Below are positions 57,024 to 64,000 of a stretch of 64,000 nt of DNA, in pieces. The notes beneath the pieces were generated by a model that saw nothing but the letters and a program-made list of their open reading frames with translations, did not search any database and had not been told where the DNA came from. A program made the position numbers and the translations under genes. Source of the stretch: Hygrophila difformis (lineage: Eukaryota > Streptophyta > Magnoliopsida > Lamiales > Acanthaceae). The stretch spans positions 32,255,227 to 32,319,226 of the forward strand of contig JAOANR010000003.1 in assembly GCA_030278955.1 (NCBI GenBank). The letters are read 5' to 3'. Position 1 is the stretch's first letter; each line of letters starts with the position of its first letter.

Positions 57024-57785
57024 TGCGAAGGTTTAGGTTGTGTCTTGATGCAAGACTCGAGGGTCGTTGCATACGCATCACGCCAACTGAAACCTCACGA
57101 GGAAAATTACCCGACACACGTCCTAGAGTTGGCAGCGGTCGTTTTCGCCCTAAAGATATGGAGACATTATCTTTACGGGCGAAAGTGTCGAATGTTCACC
57201 GACCACAAGAGCCTGAAATATATATTCACTCAGAAGGAATTGAATCTGAGAAGCGAAGGTGGTTGGAACTTACTAAGTATTATGATTTGGAGATATCCTA
57301 CCACGAAGGGAAGGCGAATGTGGTAGCCGATGCCCTAAGCCAGAAAACCCAACACGTGACAAACTCGTTGGTGATTCCGCCGGCATTGTACATGGAGTTG
57401 GCGCGATTTGATGTGGAACTTGTGCACCCGGGCACAGTGAGTGAAACGATCAACGCGATGATTGTAAAAACTCCAATATTGGATGAGATTAGGCTCGCCC
57501 AACCGGGCGACGCGAAATTGGAGAGGATAAAGGAGTATATTGCCGAGGGTAAGGCAATAGGGTTTGCTATCCATGAGGATGGAAGCATTCGCTTTAAAGA
57601 AAGATGGTGCGTGCCCCAGAAGTGTGCCGAGTTGAAGCAAAGATTGATGGAAGAAGGACATAACATGCCATATTCTGTGCATCCCGGAGGTGACAAACTT
57701 TATAAAGATCTGAAGAAGATCTATTGGTGGCCGGGAATGAAGAAGGAAGTGGCAGACTTCGTGGCGAAATGCCTCACCCGCAAAG
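57024..57785 (+). pseudogene. Element C RNase H and integrase N-terminus, frameshifted
   Basis: RNase H continues as [20 protein letters not shown] and [17 protein letters not shown]. It shifts again near 57245 ([20 protein letters not shown]) and reads into the integrase zinc region ([24 protein letters not shown]). A third shift at about 57785 loses one base in the second Cys pair. Confidence 0.88.
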
Positions 57786-58700
57786 GGTTAAGGCAGTACG
57801 ACATAAACCCTTAGGACTGATGCAACCACTGGAGATTCCAAGTTGGAAGTGGGATAGCATCTCGATGGACTTTGTCTCGGGATTGCCACGATCACCTAAG
57901 GGCATGAACAAGATTTGGGTGATTATGGATAGGCTAACGAAAACGGCCATATTTATCCCGATGAAGGATACGTGGACTATGGACCAATTGGCCCGAGCCT
58001 ACATCGATAATGTGGTACGACGACATGGAGTACCACATGACATCATTTCTGACAGAGACAGTAGATTTGTCTCTCATTTTTGGACGGAGTTACAAAAAGC
58101 TCTCGGTACACAAATCAAAATGAGCACCGCATTTCACCCGATGACGGATGGACAAACCGAGAGAACGATCCAAACACTAGAAGACATGCTGAGAGCATGT
58201 GTGTTGGAGTTTAACGGAAACTGGGAAACTCATTTACCCTTAATTGAGTTTTCCTATAACAATAGCTACCATGCTAGCATTGGCATGGCACCTTTCGAGG
58301 CGTTGTATGGACAAAAGTGCCGAAGCACGTTGAGTTGGGAAGAAAGCGATAAGTCTGTGGTAGTGGGACCACAACTTGTCGAAGAAATGGCTCAACAAAT
58401 AAAGGTGATTCAAGGGAAAATGAAAGCCGCTCAAGACCGTCAGAAGGGTTATGCTGACGTGAGACGACGAGACCTAGAATTTCAAGTGGGAGATAGGGTC
58501 ATGCTAAAGATATCACCCATGAAGGGGGTGATGTGCTTTGGAAAACGAGGAAAGTTGAGTCATCGATACATAGGACCTTATGAAATTCTAGAACGAGTCG
58601 GAAACTTGGCCTACCGACTGGCTTTACCGCCACAATTAGATCGAGTTCATAATGTATTCCATGTCTCGCAGCTAAAGAAATATGTGCCAGACCCGACACA
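57786..58700 (+). pseudogene. Element C integrase core and C-terminus
   Basis: The core blocks [27 protein letters not shown] and [18 protein letters not shown] are conserved, followed by GPYEILERVGNLAYRL. The frame shifts near 58700 (DPTHYFSRK then stop). Confidence 0.9.
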
Positions 58701-58928
58701 CTACTTCAGCCGGAAGTGATTGAACTCGATGATGATCTGACTTATGAAGAAGTCCCTGTGCGGATTCTAGACGTTAAGGAGCGAGTAACGAGGAATAAAA
58801 CCGTCAAGATGGTCAATATTCTTTGGTCGAACCATGAAAGCAAAACCGCGAGTTGGGAATTAGAATCCGACATGAGAGAACGTTACCCGACACTGTTCCA
58901 AACCGACGCCGACACAATTATGGGGACA
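58701..58928 (+). pseudogene. Element C chromodomain, separated by frameshift
   Basis: EVIELDDDLTYEEVPVRILD and ILWSNHESKTASWELESDM match the chromodomain end of E. The stop is at the hairpin before PPT 1. Confidence 0.88.
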
Positions 58929-59179
58929 TAACTGTAATCTTAAGGGGGAGAGGATGTCACACCGCGTATTTTCCATGTACTTTTGTAAACAACCAAAAAT
59001 TCAAATTGTTTTGAACTATGTTATGGCTTGATCCCTTCACAGGGTACGTAGGCAGCTTAGAAGTTTTAATTCTAAGTTCAGTCACGAAATAATAAAATAA
59101 AACAAAAGGACTAACTCTTAGCGCGAGAAAAGCCGAAACACAACTTCGAGGACGAAGTTGATTCTTAAGGAGGGTAGAC
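58914..59179 (+). other. Two hairpin plus PPT modules of element C
   Basis: Module 1 has AATTATG-GGGA-CATAACT, AAGGGGGAGAGGA, then TGTCACACCGCG at 58955. Module 2 has AACTTCG-AGGA-CGAAGTT (59142-59159), TTAAGGAGGGTAGAC, then TGTAATACCCGAG at 59180. Which one set the LTR start cannot be told because the left LTR is truncated. Confidence 0.8.
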
Positions 59180-61634
59180 TGTAATACCCGAGAATTTTAA
59201 TACATAAAATAAATAAATAAATAAAACAATAACAATAAATAAATATAATAAATAAATATAATAAATAAATAAACATAATACATAGATAAGGAAATGAGAA
59301 ATGGAATTTAATTGAAGAAGGAATTAAATTTCCAATACCCGTAAAGCCAAAGATAATTTAATCAAATAAATTGTACACGGGAACCCGACACCAATGAACT
59401 CGAGAATTCGAGGCCGATATTAAATCTAGACCCGAGTAAAATTTTATATAGGAAGTTGGAGCCCGAAAATAGCCCGGAAGTCGGAATCCGAGAACATAGA
59501 GGGATAGAAATCCGAAAGAGATGAGGAAAGGCTCGACGGATCGCACGACCCGCCCGGACCAAAGTTCAGGCGTTGACCGCGCGGTGGCCGCGCGGAGTTT
59601 CAACAAAGGGCGCGCCAACCCCGCGCCAGTTGGCAGAAATGGCCAATGCGAGATTCTCTCGCCCGAATCCGGATTTTCCGAGTTCGGTTGCTCACCTTGC
59701 GGCTCAAGACTCACTAGGGCAGACCTTGGACGTCCCCTAGGTCTTCTTGCACATCTATAAATAACCATCTTAATCAACCTCGAACACTTTTCAAACCCTA
59801 TGAAAGCTCTCTACGTATCGAACCCTAATCCCGGAGTCGTCGGAGGCACGAAACCAAGAGAAGGGACTGACTCGGACGAAAATCTAAAGGCTTCTATCGT
59901 TGTGGTAAGATCCGATCTATTCTTTTTCCATTCTTGATTCGAAAACAAATCCTAATTAAACCTCTTTTCTTTTCTACACCCCGATTCAAATCTAGAACGA
60001 AGAACCCGACGAATCAAGGAGATGAACGGTGGACTGGAAGCCACGCCTCCGAATCGACGAGCCGGAATGTCCATAAATCTGTAAGTTAATGCTTACATGG
60101 TTTGGGAGAATTAAAATACATTTAATCTAAAGAACTAAAGCAAGAACTTAAAATCTGTCACAACGAAAACCTCTACGGCGCAGCGTTTTTGCACAATTTT
60201 TCCAAACCTTAAAAATGTTCGAACAAGAAAACTTAAAACATGAAAAACATTCCTAAGACATAGATCTACCTTCTGTAAAAATTTCATAATTTTTCATTAA
60301 GTTTCGATATCTGAAATCGACCCCAAATCGAACTGTTCTAAATTTAGATCTTGAAATCTTGACAGAACTTTAGTCCGAGCTTGTAGGCATTTTTGACAAT
60401 AGATCTAGGCCGATTCAGAACTTTAGTCGAACATGAAACTTGTAGATATATGTCTTAGGTATCTTCCTGTAAAATTGCATTAAATTTGGAGTTCGTTTGC
60501 TATGGTAGATCTCGAAATTATAAAACTGCTGTTGTAAAAATTCAGACAGATTAATAAACTGATGGAAATCCACATTTTTGACTTATTTCCTTAACTCAGA
60601 TTGAAAAAGTTAAAACACAAAACTTGTTCATCTCTGTGTTTTCGAGTCACTGTTAAAATTTCAGAATTTTCGGACTTAAAACAGATTTTTAATTAATTTT
60701 GGAGTAAACAGTGTTTTGTCGAAGTCAAATTTTGAAAATCTTGTTGAAATGGTTAAATTGGCCTTTAAGGTTTACACGAGTAGAAATTCTTGAAATAAAA
60801 TACATGAAATAAGAATTTTGAAAAATCCCCTTAAAACTTGATCAATTAAAATTAGGGGGTGAGTGCTCTGCAGGGTGCCCTCCTAACTATTCACTTCGTG
60901 CCGTTATGGACGATAGTGACCCCGCGCGAAATTTGAGATACATTGCCAAAGCGACATGAGATATAGGGCCTACACTCTCGAGAATATCCATTTAGGTTTC
61001 CCGAGGCTTCGAAATGGTACTGTGTATGGCGGATAAGGCTGCGGCCGCCGGGCTACCGGCTAAACTTGACGAGATTGCGATGCAATCGTGAAATACCTGA
61101 AATACTAAATCTTGGGTGTAATGGGGATAACTAAAAATGTTTATTTGTGGTCCATTTAAATTATTTATGCTTTATTTAAATTGATTATGGCTTTTACTTT
61201 AAATTATGCTAAATGTGTTATTAATTAGATCCATGAATTTATTTATGCAAGTTATTTAGTTAATTAAGTTAAAACGTTTATGATTTATTATCATATTTTT
61301 ATTTAAATATTAATTAATAACTTTGAAACCCCACGATCATGTATGTGTTAACTTACTCAGCAAGTTGTGCGGACAAAACCATTTCCTTCCTTTTTCTTAC
61401 AGAGTATGTGGAATGAGCATGAGCACGTATATGCATGGGGAAATTTTTGGGAAACATTATATTTTACATTCTTGCATTAGACTATAGTATAAACGGGCCT
61501 GTTTAACCCGTGTTTTGGCCATGCTGGCCCTATTTACATTTTCCGCTGCAATACTTATACTTAAATATTATGTTTCTGCTGCATTATAATATTATTTTCA
61601 TATTTATATTGTATGGGCTGTTTTTAATTGTTTT
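59180..61634 (+). repeat. Element C right LTR, 3'-truncated by LINE-2
   Basis: It starts TGTAATACCCGAG like B; an alternative start is 58955. It has the GC-rich block (59572-59630), the TATA box CTATAAATAACC (59756-59763) and a predicted leader intron (59905-61402, GTAAGATCC to TTTTTCTTACAG). From 60877 it aligns with 32995-33800 and stops after TTTTTAATTGTTTT. Confidence 0.88.
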
Positions 61635-63106
61635 TGTTTTTAGAAAAATGTAATTTATTTCATTAGTCACAAAAAGCTCAATCCAAAAGGTTCAAATAAA
61701 CCCTCACAAAGGACTACCATAGCAATGTACAATAAGACCCTACGCAAATCTCAAAATGGCTACACCAGTAACAAACACAATTAGACAGTATTCCATAAAT
61801 TCATCCCTATCTAGTGCAAGAAGAGTCTTCCCTATGTACTAATGCCATCCCATGTGACCAGCTTCCTTCGACTTCTCTCAACTTCTCAAGGACAACATTG
61901 ACAGCATGATACACGGCCTCTAAAGCAGCTGCTGCTGCATAGCGCTAACCAACTCACACTCCAAGAAGCGAGGCACTGTGACACTCCATTCTTTACTATA
62001 TAATGATGTCTCCCCAGCTTATATTTTCACGACCAGAGCATGGAAACACAGGGACTAGATGTAAGTTAGGCCAGGGACAGTCAATGGGAAAGAAACTGTT
62101 GGAACACTAATAGGATATGGGGGACCTGCAGCTGAATCAAGCTAGCAAAATGGGATCCAAGCATACCTCCTCAGCAACAAGAGAATCCAAAATCACTCCC
62201 AACACTCAACACAACCACCAAATAACTCTATTTAATCCTCCCCTTTTCTATACGATAACCAATCCCTCTTACAAAACTGCTAAGCATATTGAATATATCC
62301 GCAGGATGTAGCAGCTTCTCTAATATATCTAACTCACTATTATTATCCCGTTTTTTTTTCTTTTATTGCTCTCTCTTTTTTTTTCTTTTTTTTTTCTCGA
62401 CTACATCCACATATGAATCCTGACAGCAGCATTGTGACAATATACCCAAATATAAAATCCACTTAATCTCATGTAAGAAAAAGCACTCTCTCCCCTTGTA
62501 GAGTTACTATCCGACACCCTGAGGTTCCTGATCCCAATGCTCTCCTTATTCAAAAGTTTTAAGATATCGGAGCATAAACATTACCAGAGACATTTACTGG
62601 ACAAAGCATCTGTAAGGCTGAGGTAAGGGTAAAGCTTTATGTTCAGGAAATAGCTGTGGCCTATTGGGCAATATTATTTTCAGAAAGGTACCAAGAAGGC
62701 TCACAATTAAGGTTAAAATGAAAGTGGAAGAGAAATTGGCCAAAAACCCAGTCCCTTATTTCCGTAGCACTGGGTTGAAATGAAGCAATCTTGACATGAT
62801 TATATTAGTAAGTTCAAGGTTGTCATAATGCCCTCACATATCCAGATACCCAAAAAGACATAAAGTTCAAGTCTCAACGGGTGTTTTGTTCGAGGGTTGA
62901 GAATTCAATGCAATAGAACTTCATTTATAAGGCGATCAACCATAGGCATCTTAGAGGTTCAAGCAGCATCAGTAGAATCAGCAATCTCTACATAGCCAAT
63001 CACCAGCATCTACCCGAGGATCCAGTTCCATTGTTGGACCACAAACCATATGCATTAGTAGCATCTCGAAGCCATTTCTTCGCACCATCACCAGCACCTT
63101 CAAAGC
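61635..63106. other. Long non-coding tail region of LINE-2
   Basis: No ORF with protein features is seen. A T-rich block at 62350-62398 (a possible old A-tail on the minus strand) lies inside it and could mark the 3' end of a second, older insertion. Confidence 0.45.
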
Positions 63107-63300
63107 CAAAGAAACGCGACACGACATAACAAAGACAAAGATAAAACCAGAAATGGGCGCGACACGACAGAACAAAACCAAAGAAATAACCAAAAATGAC
63201 AAAGCCAACCAGACAAGACACGACAAAACTGCCATAACCCGAGACAAAGCAAAAGAGACACGACATGACACGACAAAGCCAGCGAGACCCGACACGACTC
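63107..63300. repeat. Degenerate ACACGACAAAG minisatellite
   Basis: Repeated ACACGAC(A)AAAGCC-like units with spacers. The hydrophobic minus-strand ORFs over it (Ser/Cys/Val/Leu repeats in several frames) are by-products of the repeat, not genes. Confidence 0.7.
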
Positions 63301-63502
63301 AAGTATTGACAATCCAGTATTGACTCTACACTACAACCTGCCCTTTCAGGATTCCCAACATCCGAATATCAGTCACCTAAAAGAACGAATACTGCCACAG
63401 ACAAACAACACTCGATATCATCAAGACAAAACAGACTTACACACTGAAAAAAGAACAAAACAGACACACTTTATGCAGCAGGATACACCCCCAAAGGTCA
63501 TC

Positions 63503-63991
63503 TTAAAGCCAAGCTTCCATTTTACCATTTCCTAACGCACCATGCCTCGCCCAAAAATCTGCCAAACCATTACGTTCTCGCATGATGTGGACAATTCTTA
63601 CCTCTCCACCACATTTAAGAATGGTAATAATCGGACTAAACAGATGTACAAAGCGCCAGGGGGTCCTTGTAGTGTCTTTCAACCAAGCCACTACGTTTGA
63701 TGAGTCGCATTCAAAAATGAGCTTCGGAAGAGGAAATCCTTGATCTCGAATTATGGCCTCACAAATACGACTTATAGCTGAAACCTCTGCGGTGGCCGAG
63801 TCACAAACTCCAATTAAGTCTGAGATGATGAATAACACTTCCCCTTCATCGTTTCTAATCACTCCACCCACCCCCGCCGGCCCCGGGTTCCCCATTGAAG
63901 ACCCGTATGTATTGATCTTCCACCACCCCTTATCCGGACGCTCCCAAACCAACCCAACTCGAGGTTCCTTAGAGCATTTGAAGATCTGCAT
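63503..63991 (-). pseudogene. LINE-2 RNase H domain (partial pol)
   Basis: 162 codons open to near the window edge, so the true start lies upstream. Motifs are WWKINTYGSSMGNPGPAGVGG (Tyr where the catalytic Asp normally stands in NTDGS), TAEVSAISRICEAI, LIFECDSSNVV and MRERNGLADFWARHGA. It is similar to the LINE-1 domain. The Asp-to-Tyr change would disable RNase H, so I call it a pseudogene although the frame is open. Confidence 0.8.
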
Positions 63992-64000
63992 CGAAAGTAC

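Larger units (their letters stand above)
32995..61634 (+). mobile_element. Element C: old Tekay-like Ty3/gypsy element, broken by D (and E inside D)
   Basis: The left LTR (32995-33876) lacks its 5' part and the right LTR (59180-61634) lacks its 3' end; they overlap and align over about 0.75 kb. PBS, an upstream ORF and gag lie at 33880-36040. Protease, RT, RNase H, integrase and chromodomain resume at 55653-58928, beyond element D. The coding part has stops, frameshifts and a 246-bp deletion in RT. It is the oldest LTR element of the nest. Confidence 0.9.
61635..64000 (-). mobile_element. LINE-2: plant L1-type LINE, 3' part, continues past the window
   Basis: The 3' end at about 61635 reads on the minus strand AATAAATTACATTTTTCTAA and then an A-rich tail, which is typical of plant L1. 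It cuts the right LTR of C. The RNase H domain is at 63503-63991. About 1.87 kb lies between the RNase H stop and the tail, against about 150 bp in LINE-1, so another sequence may be inserted there. Confidence 0.7.

Noticed and set aside
62978..63312. Hydrophobic minus-strand ORFs resembling membrane proteins
   Set aside because: They are translations of the ACACGAC minisatellite in three frames, all giving similar Ser/Cys/Val/Leu repeats.

Overview
The window looks like repeat-rich nuclear DNA from a flowering plant, probably a eudicot; the species cannot be named from the sequence. I found no host gene, tRNA, rRNA or CRISPR. Almost everything is retrotransposon, mostly Ty3/gypsy, plus two L1-type LINEs. 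The evidence is plant-type PBS sequences (tRNA-Asp and initiator tRNA-Met), Athila-type and chromodomain (Tekay/Del-like) gag-pol proteins, plant LINE zf-RVT and RNase H domains, and plant-style TATA boxes and splice sites.

Layout. (1) 1-22042: a giant Athila-type element (element A) on the minus strand. Its 3' LTR runs off the left window edge and its 5' LTR is 17172-22042. In its own 5'->3' order it has PBS, gag, protease-RT-RNase H-integrase, then an accessory region with a TTCGAA-palindrome field, a TATA box, a 38-nt mini-exon, a predicted 1.44-kb intron and a very long accessory ORF. The ORF is now split by a 29-bp tandem duplication. A 1.2-kb imperfect inverted repeat and the PPT follow, then the 3' LTR. 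(2) 22043-23670: AT-rich DNA with nothing recognisable. (3) 23671-32994: a 5'-truncated LINE (LINE-1, minus strand), split by element B (24346-31978, plus strand, TSD CATAG), a Tekay-like element that kept gag but lost all of pol. (4) 32995-61634: an old Tekay-like element C (plus strand), broken inside gag by element D (36046-55647, minus strand, TSD CCACC), a non-coding Tat/Athila-like element. D is itself broken by element E (40403-51508, plus strand, TSD GAAAT), a structurally intact Tekay-like element with a 1565-codon gag-pol ORF. (5) 61635-64000: a second LINE (LINE-2, minus strand) that truncates the right LTR of C and continues past the window edge.

How the parts work together. E looks autonomous: both LTRs, PBS, PPT, an upstream coiled-coil ORF, gag, protease, RT, RNase H, integrase and chromodomain are all present. 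B, C and D are dead or would depend on proteins in trans. A had one long gag-pol frame, now with three in-frame stops.

Most worth a second look are: the accessory transcription unit of A (palindrome field, TATA box, mini-exon, in-frame intron, about 1,420-codon ORF before the duplication); long imperfect hairpins in the same place beside the 3' LTR in both A and D; TTCGAATTAATTCGAA palindromes whose flanking bases change together; and two tandem hairpin-plus-PPT modules in B, C and E, of which B and E used different ones to set their LTR start.
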